DNA of 64,000 bases from Herbaspirillum aquaticum. GTDB lineage: Bacteria; Pseudomonadota; Gammaproteobacteria; Burkholderiales; Burkholderiaceae_D. The stretch lies in the NCBI RefSeq assembly GCF_002213425.1, contig NZ_NJGV01000023.1, forward strand, positions 52,087 through 116,086, given 5' to 3'. The position numbers and the translations under genes are program-made. The notes under the pieces were generated by a model. That model did no database searches, was not told the DNA's origin, and worked only from the letters and a program-made list of their open reading frames with translations. Of this stretch, positions 19,451 to 28,826 are shown in pieces; positions within the stretch are counted from its first letter, which is position 1; the number at the start of each line of letters is the position of its first letter.

Positions 19451-21511
19451 ATGTCCGCCCGTCCACCCTTGCTCCAGAGTTTCATCGCTGGCCGCTGGTT
19501 CGGTGAAAGCCCGGCCCAGGCACTGCACAGCGCAGTCAACGGCCATACCGTCGCCAGCACCCACCAGGAATCCATCGACTTCGGCGAAGCGCTGGAACAT
19601 GCCCGCAAGAAGGGCTTGCCGGCCCAGATGCAGCTGGACTTCCAGCAACGTGCCGCGATCCTCAAGGCGCTGGCCAAATACCTGGTCGAGCACAAGGAAA
19701 CGCTCTACGCCGTCTCCGCCCACACGGGCGCGACCCGCACCGACAGCTGGATCGACATCGAAGGCGGCAGCGGTACGCTGTTCACCTATGCCAGCATCGG
19801 CACCAATGAATTCCCTTCGTCCAACCTGGTCCATGAAGGCCCGGCCATCTCGTTGGGCAAGCAGGGCCGCTTCGCCGGGACGCACATCCTGGTGCCGCGC
19901 GGTGGCGTGGCAGTGCACATCAATGCCTTCAACTTCCCGGTCTGGGGCATGCTGGAAAAATTCGCCCCGACCTTCCTGGCCGGCATGCCTTGCATCGTCA
20001 AGCCCGCCACCGCCACCAGCTACCTGGCTGAAGCGGCAGTGCGCCTGATCCAGCAATCCGGCCTGCTGCCCGAGGGCAGCCTGCAGCTGGTCATCGGCAG
20101 CACCGGCGACCTGCTCGATCGCCTGCAGGCGCAGGACGTGGTGACCTTTACCGGCTCGGCCGATACGGCGGCCAAGCTGCGTGCGCATCCCAACCTGATT
20201 GCCAACTCCATCCCCTTCAATGCCGAAGCCGATTCGCTGAACTGCGCCATCCTCGGTCCCGACGTCAACGTTGACGATGAGGAATTCGATCTCTTCGTCA
20301 AGGAAGTGGCGCGCGAGATGACCACCAAGGCAGGCCAGAAATGCACGGCCATCCGCCGCGCCATCGTGCCGCGCCAACACTTGGATGCAATTTCGGAAAA
20401 ACTCGCCGCGCGCCTGTCGAAAACGGTCATCGGCGACCCGGCGCTGGAGTCGGTGCGCATGGGGCCGCTGGCGTCACGCGCGCAACAGCGCGACGTGGAA
20501 GAGCGCGTGGCCCTGTTGAGACAAAGTGCCGAACTGATTCTGGGTGCCGGCAGCCACTTCCAGCCGCAAGGCGACGGCGTGGGTGAAGGTGCGTTCTTCG
20601 CGCCGACCCTGCTGCTGGCGCGCGATACCTCAGCAGGCAGCCCGGTGCATGAAGTGGAAGCCTTCGGTCCGGTCAGCACGCTCATGCCCTATGACGACCT
20701 CGATGAAGCCTTGGCGCTGGCCGCACGCGGACGCGGCAGCCTGGTGGCCAGCCTGGTCACGCGCAGCCCGTCGGTGGCGGCGCGCGCCATTCCCGTGGCC
20801 GCTGCATGGCATGGCCGCCTGCTGGTGCTGGACCGCGAAGCCGCACCGGAATCCACCGGCCACGGTTCGCCCCTGCCGCAGCTCAAGCACGGTGGTCCGG
20901 GCCGCGCCGGTGGCGGTGAGGAACTGGGCGGTTCGCGCGCCGTGAAGCATTACCTGCAACGCACGGCGGTGCAGGGTTCGCCGACCATGCTGGCCGCAGT
21001 CGTCGGCGAACATGTGCGCGGTGCCAAGGTGCGCGAATCGGATATCCATCCCTTCCGCCACTACTTCGAGGACCTGCAGATCGGCGACTCGCTGGCCACG
21101 CACCGCCGTACCGTCACCGAAGCCGACATCGTCAATTTCGGCTGCCTCTCGGGCGACCATTTCTACATGCATTTCGACGACATCTCGGCACGCCAGTCGC
21201 CGTTCGGCAAGCGCATTGCACATGGCTACTTCGTCTTGTCGGCAGCGGCCGGCCTGTTCGTCTCGCCGGCGCCGGGTCCGGTGCTGGCCAACTACGGACT
21301 GGATACGCTGCGCTTCGTCAAGCCGGTCGGCATCGGCGACACCATCTCGGCGCGCCTGACCTGCGAGCGCAAGATCGACCGCAACAAGAAGGATGCCAAC
21401 GGCCAAGGGCAGGGCGTAGTGGCCTGGGATGTGGAGGTGAGCAACCAGGACGGCGAACTGGTGGCGTCCTACGACATCCTGACCCTGGTGGCCAAGAAGC
21501 CGGAGGCTTGA
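19451..21511 (+). CDS. paaZ: Bifunctional oxepin-CoA hydrolase / 3-oxo-5,6-dehydrosuberyl-CoA semialdehyde dehydrogenase PaaZ
   Basis: The 686-residue protein is a two-domain fusion. Residues about 1-520 form an aldehyde dehydrogenase with catalytic Cys298 in GQKCTAIRR. Residues about 530-680 form a MaoC-type hydratase with the active-site Asp-His pair in SGDHFYMHF. The C-terminal domain opens oxepin-CoA and the N-terminal domain oxidises the resulting semialdehyde to 3-oxo-5,6-dehydrosuberyl-CoA. It is separated from the minus-strand paa genes and lies inside the transporter operon. Confidence 0.95.
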   Translation: MSARPPLLQSFIAGRWFGESPAQALHSAVNGHTVASTHQESIDFGEALEHARKKGLPAQMQLDFQQRAAILKALAKYLVEHKETLYAVSAHTGATRTDSWIDIEGGSGTLFTYASIGTNEFPSSNLVHEGPAISLGKQGRFAGTHILVPRGGVAVHINAFNFPVWGMLEKFAPTFLAGMPCIVKPATATSYLAEAAVRLIQQSGLLPEGSLQLVIGSTGDLLDRLQAQDVVTFTGSADTAAKLRAHPNLIANSIPFNAEADSLNCAILGPDVNVDDEEFDLFVKEVAREMTTKAGQKCTAIRRAIVPRQHLDAISEKLAARLSKTVIGDPALESVRMGPLASRAQQRDVEERVALLRQSAELILGAGSHFQPQGDGVGEGAFFAPTLLLARDTSAGSPVHEVEAFGPVSTLMPYDDLDEALALAARGRGSLVASLVTRSPSVAARAIPVAAAWHGRLLVLDREAAPESTGHGSPLPQLKHGGPGRAGGGEELGGSRAVKHYLQRTAVQGSPTMLAAVVGEHVRGAKVRESDIHPFRHYFEDLQIGDSLATHRRTVTEADIVNFGCLSGDHFYMHFDDISARQSPFGKRIAHGYFVLSAAAGLFVSPAPGPVLANYGLDTLRFVKPVGIGDTISARLTCERKIDRNKKDANGQGQGVVAWDVEVSNQDGELVASYDILTLVAKKPEA

Positions 21512-21667
21512 GCCATCGGCCTGTTTGCAGAAAGCTTCATGCCCCATACGGTCATCCGCGCCAGACACAAGAAAGCAGCCCCAAAGGTTCATCCCTGACA
21601 AGAACCGGGCCTATCCCGGCCAGTCGCAGCCCGATCTGCGGCGGCCGGCATCAACAGGAGGAGACAA

Positions 21668-22720
21668 GTGGATACCAGCATTCTGACCGTGCTGATCCAG
21701 GACGGCATCACGACCGGCGCCATCTATGCGCTGCTGTCGCTGGCGCTGGTCCTGGTGTTTTCAGTGACACGGGTGATTTTCCTGCCGCAGGGCGAGTTCG
21801 TCGCCTTCGGCGCATTGACCCTGGCGGCCATCCAGAACGGCCATGCCCCCGGTACCGCCTTGCTGCTGGTGGCGCTGGGCGGCGTGACGCTGGCCGTGGA
21901 AGGCGGCACCGCCATGCGCCTGGCCGCGAGCCGCGCGCGTTTCCTGCGCCGGCTGCCGCCGCTGCTGGCCACGCACATCGGCCTGCCGCTGGTGCTCTAC
22001 GCACTGACGCGGTATGTCGACCTGCAAGCGCTGGCCATGCCCTGGCAGATCCTGCTGACACTGCTGATCGTGGTCCCGATGGGGCCGATGATCTATCGCG
22101 TGGCGTACCAGCCGCTGGCGCATTCGAGCGTGCTGGTGTTGCTGATCGTCTCACTGGGTGTGCATCTGGCCATGGTCGGTCTGGGGTTGTTGATGTTTGG
22201 CCCCGAGGGGACCAATACCAAGCCCTTCACCGAGATGCAGTTCACCCTGGGCGAGAGCCCGGTCTCGGGACAGAGCGTGATCGTGCTGGTGACGGTGGCC
22301 GCCCTGATCGCCGTGATCTATGTCTTCTTCGAACGTACGCTGACCGGCAAGGCCTTGCGTGCCACTGCCGTCAATCGTCTCGGTGCGCGGCTGGTGGGGG
22401 TGGGCATCAACCAGGCGGGCAAGCTGTCCTTCGCGATGTCGGCGGGCATCGGTGCGCTGTGCGGCATCCTGATTGCGCCCTTTACCATCGTCAACTATGA
22501 GTCCGGTTTCATCATCGCCCTGAAAGGCTTCGTGGGCGCCATCTTCGGCGGACTGGCCAGTTATCCCATCGCGGCGCTGGGCTCGGTATCGGTCGGGCTG
22601 ATCGAGAGTTTTTCCTCCTTCTGGGCCAGTGCCTTCAAGGAACTGATCGTCTTCACGGTCATCATCCCCATCCTGCTGTGGCGTTCGCTGACCAGCCACC
22701 ACATCGACGAAGAAGCCTGA
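21668..22720 (+). CDS. LivH-type branched-chain ABC permease, paa-linked
   Basis: The 350-residue membrane protein starts at a GTG with an aggaggag-like site upstream (caggaggagacaa). It has the LivH-type N-terminus (QDGITTGAIYALLSLALVLVF) and about eight to nine hydrophobic helices. With the fused LivM-LivG protein and LivF downstream it forms the membrane core of an uptake transporter. The 156-base gap after paaZ has no recognised terminator. Confidence 0.9.
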   Translation: MDTSILTVLIQDGITTGAIYALLSLALVLVFSVTRVIFLPQGEFVAFGALTLAAIQNGHAPGTALLLVALGGVTLAVEGGTAMRLAASRARFLRRLPPLLATHIGLPLVLYALTRYVDLQALAMPWQILLTLLIVVPMGPMIYRVAYQPLAHSSVLVLLIVSLGVHLAMVGLGLLMFGPEGTNTKPFTEMQFTLGESPVSGQSVIVLVTVAALIAVIYVFFERTLTGKALRATAVNRLGARLVGVGINQAGKLSFAMSAGIGALCGILIAPFTIVNYESGFIIALKGFVGAIFGGLASYPIAALGSVSVGLIESFSSFWASAFKELIVFTVIIPILLWRSLTSHHIDEEA

Positions 22721-22730
22721 GGACGCCGCC

Positions 22731-24521
22731 ATGACTGCATTCACATCGCATCGCGCCGCCTTGCCGGTGCTGTTCTTCGCCATCGTGCTGGTGCTGCCGC
22801 AATTGGGCCTGCCACCGTTCTGGGTCACGCTGCTGTCCTATGTCGGGCTGTATGCCATCGTCGCGCTGGGGCTGGTGCTGCTGACCGGCGTGGCGGGATT
22901 GATCTCGTTCGGGCAGGCGGCTTTCGTCGGCATCGGTGCCTACACCACTGCGTATCTCACGACCCAGTTCGGGCTATCTCCTTGGCTTGGATTGCTGGCG
23001 GGGATCGGGCTGACCGGCTTGTCGGCTTTCCTGATCGGCACGCTCACCATGCGCATCTCCGGGCACTATTTGCCGTTGTCCACGATTGCCTGGGGCCTAT
23101 CGCTGTACTACCTGTTCGGCAACCTGGAGATGCTGGGCAAGCATGACGGCATCAACGGCATCCCGCCGATTGCCATCGGCCAGTTCACCTTCGGCAATGG
23201 GGCGTCGATGTATCTCCTCATCTGGGCCGTGGTGATCCTGGCGCTGGTGTCGGTGGTCAATTTCCTGGATTCGCGGGCCGGGCGCGCGGTGCGTGCGCTC
23301 AAGTTCGGCACGGTCATGCCGGAGGCCATGGGGGTCGATACGGCCCGGCTGAAGATCGTCATCTTCGTCTACGCAGCCGTGCTGGCGGGCATTTCCGGAT
23401 GGCTGTACGCGCACCTGCAACAGGCGGTCAACCCCACGCCCTTCGGCTTGAAATACGGCATCGATTACCTGCTGATGGTGGTGGTCGGTGGTGCCGGCCA
23501 TGTGTGGGGAGCGATCCTTGGTGCGGGCCTGCTGGCGGTGCTGAGCAATTTCCTGCAGGAGTGGTTGCCGGGTGTGCTGGGTACCGGCGGCAATTTCGAG
23601 GCCATCGTCTTTGGCATCGCGCTGGTGATCTTCCTGCAGTTCGCCAACGAGGGCTTGTGGCCGCGTCTGCAGGCGCGTTTCGGGCGGCGCCTGCCGCGCC
23701 AGTTGCCTGCGGATACTGCGCCGTTGACGCAGATTCCCAAGCCGGCGCGGGGCGAAGTGATCCTTGAAGTGGAGGCAGCACGCAAGCAGTTCGGTGGACT
23801 GGTGGCGGTCAATGATGTGAGCTTTTCGGTGAAGGCCGGGGAGATCGTGGGACTGATCGGGCCCAATGGCGCGGGCAAGTCGACCACCTTCAACCTGGTG
23901 ACCGGTGTGCTCTCCATTACCAGCGGCAAGCTCAATTATCGCGGGCAGTCGCTGGCGGGATTGTCCTCGCGCGAGATCTCCAGCCGTGGCATTGCGCGCA
24001 CTTTCCAGCATGTGCGGCTGGTGCCGGGGATGAGCGTGCTGGAGAACGCGGCCATGGGCGCGTTCCGGCGCGGCGAGTTTGCGCCCCAGCGCGGCATCCT
24101 GGCCAGTCTGGCGCGGGCCAATCGCAAGGAGGAAGCGCGCATCCTCAGCGAAGCGCGGCGGCAGCTGGAGCGTGTCGGCCTGGGCGATCTGGTGGACCGG
24201 CCTGCAGGTAGCCTGGCGCTGGGCCAGCAGCGCATCCTGGAGATTGCGCGCGCGCTGTGCTGTGATCCGGCGCTGTTGTTGCTGGATGAACCGGCGGCCG
24301 GTCTGCGCCTGAAGGAGAAGCAAGCCTTGGCGGCATTGCTGGACAAGCTGCGCGGCGAGGGCATGGCGGTGCTGCTGGTGGAGCACGACATGGACTTCGT
24401 GATGCAATTGACCGACCACATCGTGGTCATGGAATTCGGCACCAAGATTGCCGAGGGCACGCCGGCGCAGATCCAGGTCCACCCGGCGGTGCTGGAAGCC
24501 TATCTGGGAGGAGCCCAATGA
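22731..24521 (+). CDS. Fused LivM-type permease and LivG-type ATPase
   Basis: The 596-residue protein joins a LivM-like permease (about 1-320, eight or so hydrophobic helices) to a complete ABC ATPase. The ATPase has Walker A GPNGAGKST near residue 377, the Q-loop TFQHVRLVPG and a LALGQQRILEIARALCCDPALLLLDEP stretch covering the signature and Walker B. These are usually separate genes. The natural linker (PKPARGEVILEVEAARKQFGG) and intact motifs on both sides argue for a genuine fusion rather than an assembly error. The stop codon overlaps the livF start. Confidence 0.92.
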   Translation: MTAFTSHRAALPVLFFAIVLVLPQLGLPPFWVTLLSYVGLYAIVALGLVLLTGVAGLISFGQAAFVGIGAYTTAYLTTQFGLSPWLGLLAGIGLTGLSAFLIGTLTMRISGHYLPLSTIAWGLSLYYLFGNLEMLGKHDGINGIPPIAIGQFTFGNGASMYLLIWAVVILALVSVVNFLDSRAGRAVRALKFGTVMPEAMGVDTARLKIVIFVYAAVLAGISGWLYAHLQQAVNPTPFGLKYGIDYLLMVVVGGAGHVWGAILGAGLLAVLSNFLQEWLPGVLGTGGNFEAIVFGIALVIFLQFANEGLWPRLQARFGRRLPRQLPADTAPLTQIPKPARGEVILEVEAARKQFGGLVAVNDVSFSVKAGEIVGLIGPNGAGKSTTFNLVTGVLSITSGKLNYRGQSLAGLSSREISSRGIARTFQHVRLVPGMSVLENAAMGAFRRGEFAPQRGILASLARANRKEEARILSEARRQLERVGLGDLVDRPAGSLALGQQRILEIARALCCDPALLLLDEPAAGLRLKEKQALAALLDKLRGEGMAVLLVEHDMDFVMQLTDHIVVMEFGTKIAEGTPAQIQVHPAVLEAYLGGAQ

Positions 24522-25351
24522 TGACTGCAGCAACCATGATGACCCCTGCCAGCGTGGAACCTGAAGTGCGCGCGGTGAGCGCGCCGCTGTTGCTGGAAGT
24601 CAGCGGGCTCTCGGCGCGCTATGGCAAGGTGCCGGCGTTGACCGAGGCGGCGCTGTCGCTGCGGGCCGGACAGATCGTGACCGTCATCGGGCCCAATGGC
24701 GCGGGCAAGTCGACCTTGCTCAATGCCATGATGGGCGCGATGCCGGCGGGCGCGGCAGCCAGTGGGCGGATCGCTTTCCAGGGCGAGGATGTGAGCCAGA
24801 TGGAGGTGGAGGAGCGCGTGGCGCGCGGGCTGTCGCTGGTGCCGGAAAAGCGTGAATTGTTTACCTCCATGAGCGTGGAGGACAACCTGCTCCTGGGCGC
24901 GTACAAGCGGCGGCGCAATGGCGAATCCGCTTATCTGGATCAGCAGGAGTTTGTCTATGCCTTGTTCCCGCGCCTGAAGGAGCGGCGCAAGCAGGCGGCC
25001 GGGACGCTGTCCGGTGGCGAGCGCCAGATGCTGGCGGTAGGGCGCGCCTTGATGGCCAAGCCGCAGGTGCTGATGCTGGATGAGCCCAGCCTGGGCCTGG
25101 CACCGCTGATCACCAAGGAAATCCTTTCCATCATCAGCCAGCTGCGCAGCACTGGCGTGGCCACCTTGCTGGTGGAGCAGAATGCGCGCGCGGCCTTGCA
25201 GGTGGCCGATTACGGGTATGTGCTGGAGATGGGGGAGATCGTTTGTGAAGGGCCGGCGGGGGTGCTGGCGGCGGACAAGAAGATTGTGGAAAGTTATCTG
25301 GGGGTGGCGCGGGAGCCGGTGGAGCTGATTCAGCGAAGCGCGGTTTCCTAG
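24518..25351 (+). CDS. LivF-type ABC ATPase, paa-linked
   Basis: The 277-residue protein has Walker A GPNGAGKST near residue 55, signature LSGGERQMLAVGRALMAKPQ and Walker B LMLDEPSLGLAP, the LivF pattern. Translation can start at 24518 (overlapping the previous stop by four bases) or at a nearby in-frame ATG. The first roughly 20 residues are extra relative to standard LivF. It ends the paaR-SBP-paaZ-permease series and faces the NCS1 permease gene. Confidence 0.92.
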   Translation: MMTAATMMTPASVEPEVRAVSAPLLLEVSGLSARYGKVPALTEAALSLRAGQIVTVIGPNGAGKSTLLNAMMGAMPAGAAASGRIAFQGEDVSQMEVEERVARGLSLVPEKRELFTSMSVEDNLLLGAYKRRRNGESAYLDQQEFVYALFPRLKERRKQAAGTLSGGERQMLAVGRALMAKPQVLMLDEPSLGLAPLITKEILSIISQLRSTGVATLLVEQNARAALQVADYGYVLEMGEIVCEGPAGVLAADKKIVESYLGVAREPVELIQRSAVS

Positions 25352-25397
25352 CGGACCAGTTGCCCGGCAGCCCGAGAGCACAGGTCATTCGGACATC

Positions 25398-25421
25398 AAA
25401 AAAGGGCAGCCATGGCCGCCC
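25398..25421 (-). terminator. Terminator of the NCS1 permease transcript
   Basis: On the minus strand gggcggccatggctgccc forms a hairpin, with one G-U pair, and is followed by six T residues. It lies 22 bases after the permease stop codon, between convergent genes. Confidence 0.7.
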
Positions 25422-25442
25422 TCGTGTTGCGCAGGAACGCAA

Positions 25443-26774
25443 TCACTTCGCCGTCTGCCAGGTCTTGCCCGCGCGTCCCCGCTGCTGCCACAAGGCATAC
25501 ACCCCCATTGACGCCACGAAGGTCAGCGGTGCCGACAGCGATGGCCAGAAGCCCGTCATCTCCATCAGCACGAAGCCCGGCACCACGCCGCAGAACCACG
25601 CTCCCAGGCCGACCCGGTTGATGCCGGCCGAGCCTTCGCCGGTGCCAGCGTGATCGGGTACGGTGAGAATATGCGCCAGCGCCACGCCCACCCAGGCGAC
25701 CACGAACACGCCCTGATAGGCCAGTGCCTTGAGCAGGTAGGAGAACACGTCCGCCAGCATCAGCGCATAGACCACTGCGCCGACCACCACCGACCACACC
25801 AGGCGCGAGGCGCGCAGGCCCAGCAGGTTGCCGAAGAAGGCCTGCATGTTGACCGTCGCCAGATAGTAGTTGGCGGTATTGATGCGCGTCTGCGTGACCC
25901 ATACGAAGAGCAGTCCCCAGAACCCCATCAGCTTGAGGATGGCCATCACCACCGATACCTCGGACAGTGGGCCATCCTGCGGAATGCTGCTGGCCAGGTA
26001 GATGCCGGCAGCACCATTGAGCAGGATGGTGACCAGGTAGAAGGGCATCCCGAAATTGAAGCGGCCGTGATACGTCGCATCTTCCGGCTTGCCGAAGCGG
26101 GCATAGTCGAAGGTGAACATCATCAGTACCCACACGCCCATGTAATACGTGAAGCAGCTCCACCAGCCGTCCGCCGGCGGCACCGCCGGGCCGAAGTCCA
26201 GCCACTGCGGTTGGTAGCCATACTGGCTCACCGCCAACACCAGCGCCATCAGCAGGCCCAGCAGATAAAACGGCAGCAGCACGCCGTTGAACTTGTCCAG
26301 CCAGTTCTGCACGCTGCCAAACACCAGCGGCACGCTGTAGAGCACCACGATCAGCGCCGCGACCGGATAGAGCAGCGAGGGATACAGATGATGCAGGGCC
26401 ACTGCGATCACCGAGCCCTCGAAGACGGCGTAGTAGATCGCGGTGGAAAAGAAGATCAACGTGGCCAGCGAGGCCCCGAGCCGGCCGAACAGGATGCGCG
26501 AGAACAGGGCCACCGACAGGCCGGTGCGCATGGCGTAGCGGCTGATGCAGGCATTGATGAGTCCGTAGCTGATGACCGAGAGCACCATGCCGATCAGGGC
26601 AATGCGCGCCCCATAGGTCAGCGCCAGCGATGCCCCCACGACGATGTAGAAGATCGCACTGCAGACGGCCCACCAGGCCATCGTCAGCGACAGTTTGCCC
26701 ATGCGCGCGCTGGCGGGGACGCTGTGGGTGGAGAGATCGGTTTCCTTGTTCTGTGTGTGTGATAGGCCGGCCAT
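25443..26774 (-). CDS. NCS1-family permease (nucleobase/cyclic amide:cation symporter)
   Basis: The ATG at 26774 gives 443 residues with about twelve hydrophobic helices and an NCS1-like N-terminal region (MAWWAVCSAIFYIVVGASLALTYG). NCS1 carriers take up cytosine, uracil, allantoin, hydantoins and related rings. It follows the 5-oxoprolinase-type genes on the same strand (193-base gap), so the substrate could be 5-oxoproline or another lactam; that is inference from position. Confidence 0.82.
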   Translation of the reverse strand: MAGLSHTQNKETDLSTHSVPASARMGKLSLTMAWWAVCSAIFYIVVGASLALTYGARIALIGMVLSVISYGLINACISRYAMRTGLSVALFSRILFGRLGASLATLIFFSTAIYYAVFEGSVIAVALHHLYPSLLYPVAALIVVLYSVPLVFGSVQNWLDKFNGVLLPFYLLGLLMALVLAVSQYGYQPQWLDFGPAVPPADGWWSCFTYYMGVWVLMMFTFDYARFGKPEDATYHGRFNFGMPFYLVTILLNGAAGIYLASSIPQDGPLSEVSVVMAILKLMGFWGLLFVWVTQTRINTANYYLATVNMQAFFGNLLGLRASRLVWSVVVGAVVYALMLADVFSYLLKALAYQGVFVVAWVGVALAHILTVPDHAGTGEGSAGINRVGLGAWFCGVVPGFVLMEMTGFWPSLSAPLTFVASMGVYALWQQRGRAGKTWQTAK

Positions 26775-26967
26775 GTCAGTTTCTCCAGAGACGTTGAAGC
26801 AATGATTCAATGAGGCGGATGAGAGGCAAGAAGGACGTTCCAACAAGTTGCTGCAAGTTGCTGCGAGTACGAAAGCGAAGGCAAAGCCGGGGCCGGCCCC
26901 AGGGCAGCCGCTCGTGCGGACTGGCCTGGGGACAAGCGTCAAACGCGGTGCAATGCGTGCGGAAGTG

Positions 26968-27945
26968 TCAGCTGCCCAGCAGGCTGCTCAGGCGCTGGAA
27001 GCGCTGCTGGTACTGGCGGCGGGCCTCCAGGGCCTGCTCCAGCGTCACCCGCACGAACTGGGCTTTGTGGTTGGGCTGCAGTTGCCCGATCAGGTCGAGG
27101 TCGGCGCTGATGACCGTGCCGATGGTGGCGTAGCCGCCACCGGAGACCGCATCCCGCAACAGGACGATAGGTTCCAGGCCCCCGGGGATCTGGATCGAGC
27201 CGATGGGATAGCAGGCATCGACGATGTTGGAGGGATCCGAACCGGCGCCGAAGGGCTGTTCCCGTGGCTTGAACTGCATCGCCTGGCCGCCCTTGAAGCG
27301 GTAGCCGATACGGTCTGCTTCCGAGCCCACGGTCCAGGTATCGGCAAAGAAGCGTTCCACGGCGTCCTCGGTGAGACGATGTATATACAGCCCCGGCACC
27401 ACGCGCAGCGTGGCTTCGCGATCGAAGACCGGTACCAGCGACAGCGGCAGGGCGCGCCCCTCGGCAGCCTTCGACGCGGCCCGGCCCAGCGGCAGTTCAT
27501 CGTCCTTGGCCAGCTTGCGTCCCTGCCACCCGCCCAACGCGCCCAGCGCATAGGTGGAACGGCTTTCCAGCACCACCGGCACATCGATGCCACCGGCGAT
27601 GGCGAGATAGCTGCGCGCGCCCGCTTTCGGATAATCGAAGCTCAGGACCTCGCCGCTGCGCACCATGAACGCGGTATCGAGCGGGCGTTCGCTGCCGTCC
27701 ACACGCGGCTGCATGCGCGCTCCAGTGACGGCAACCAGGGCGTCAGACTGGAATTCCAGTTGCGGCCCGAGCAGGCTGCATTCCAGCGCGGAGGTGGTGG
27801 GGTGGTTGCCGACCAGCAGGTTGGCGCTGCGCAGTGCGTATTGGTCCAGCGCCCCCGAGGGCGGGATGCCCAGATGGTAGTAGCCTTCCCGGCCACCGTC
27901 CTGCACCGAGGTCGCCAGGCCGGGCTGTTTTACCTTAATCATCAT
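26968..27945 (-). CDS. pxpC: 5-oxoprolinase subunit PxpC (KipA/AHS2 family)
   Basis: The 325-residue protein begins MMIKVKQPGLATSVQDGGREG, the recognisable AHS2/KipA start, and contains the family segments GIPPSGALDQYALR and GGYATIGTV. In E. coli PxpABC hydrolyses 5-oxoproline with ATP. The same AHS1/AHS2 folds form the carboxyltransferase part of urea carboxylase. The start lies inside pxpB (11-base overlap), so expression is coupled. Confidence 0.92.
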   Translation of the reverse strand: MMIKVKQPGLATSVQDGGREGYYHLGIPPSGALDQYALRSANLLVGNHPTTSALECSLLGPQLEFQSDALVAVTGARMQPRVDGSERPLDTAFMVRSGEVLSFDYPKAGARSYLAIAGGIDVPVVLESRSTYALGALGGWQGRKLAKDDELPLGRAASKAAEGRALPLSLVPVFDREATLRVVPGLYIHRLTEDAVERFFADTWTVGSEADRIGYRFKGGQAMQFKPREQPFGAGSDPSNIVDACYPIGSIQIPGGLEPIVLLRDAVSGGGYATIGTVISADLDLIGQLQPNHKAQFVRVTLEQALEARRQYQQRFQRLSSLLGS

Positions 27946-28825
27946 GGAGGGCCTCCTTGAGAGCGTGGATGCAGGCCTGGGGATCGGTTTGGAACGCATC
28001 GAGATCAAACCGCACGGGACGGATGCGCAGGTCGAAATGACCGGCCTCGACGGCGGCGTCATACGCGCTGCGATCGATGGCCTTGAATTGCACGATGTCG
28101 CCAGCGCGGAAGAACACCATCGATTCCTGCAGGTAGGGCAGGCCCTGCTGCGGATCGTAGATCGGGGCGGGCGTGACGCCGAACATCTGGTAACCACCCG
28201 CACCGCGTACCGAGTAAATGCAACCGAAGCAGCCACCGTGTCCCAGTGCCAGCTTCGGCGTGTCGGTGCGCGGACGCAGGTACTTGGGGACTTGCAGTTG
28301 CCGGTCCTGTTCGACCATCTGGTACATGAAGGGAAGGCCGGCCACGAAGCCGACCATGGAGACGAACCACGGCGTGCCGCTGTGGGCGGCGATGAAGGCC
28401 TGTACTTCCTCGTAGCCATTGATGCGCGCCGCGTATTGCAGGTCGGTGGAAGCAGGATCCTGGTGACGGTCGCGGAAGCGCGCCTGTGTTTCATCGGTCC
28501 AGGGATCGTCATACAGCACGGGGACTTCGATGATGCGCGTGTCGATGCCGCGCTCGGCCGTGGTACTGCTCTCCAGCGCCTTGACCTGTTCCAGCAGGGC
28601 CAGCGGATGGATCAGGTCGGGATTGAAGCGGATCTGGAAGGAGGCATTGGCCAGGCAGACATCGAGGACGCCGGGCAATGCCAGCTTCTCCACCGCGCGC
28701 GCGATGGCCATGGCGCGGAAGAAGGCTTCTAGGGACATCGATTCCGAAACTTCGGCAAAGAGGTGTTCGTCGCCCGCAATGCTGTATCGGATGGGCGCGG
28801 CCGGTACGGCTTGTGTGCGGTTCAT
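27935..28825 (-). CDS. pxpB: 5-oxoprolinase subunit PxpB (KipI/AHS1 family)
   Basis: The 296-residue protein contains the AHS1/KipI signature region: IEVPVLYDD early, then GFVAGLPFMYQM and the GAGGYQMFGVTPAPIYDP segment. It partners PxpC. It starts one base after the stop codon of the biotin carboxylase gene. At 296 residues it is longer than E. coli PxpB (218), with extra sequence spread through the domain. Confidence 0.9.
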   Translation of the reverse strand: MNRTQAVPAAPIRYSIAGDEHLFAEVSESMSLEAFFRAMAIARAVEKLALPGVLDVCLANASFQIRFNPDLIHPLALLEQVKALESSTTAERGIDTRIIEVPVLYDDPWTDETQARFRDRHQDPASTDLQYAARINGYEEVQAFIAAHSGTPWFVSMVGFVAGLPFMYQMVEQDRQLQVPKYLRPRTDTPKLALGHGGCFGCIYSVRGAGGYQMFGVTPAPIYDPQQGLPYLQESMVFFRAGDIVQFKAIDRSAYDAAVEAGHFDLRIRPVRFDLDAFQTDPQACIHALKEALHDD

Positions 28826-28826
28826 C

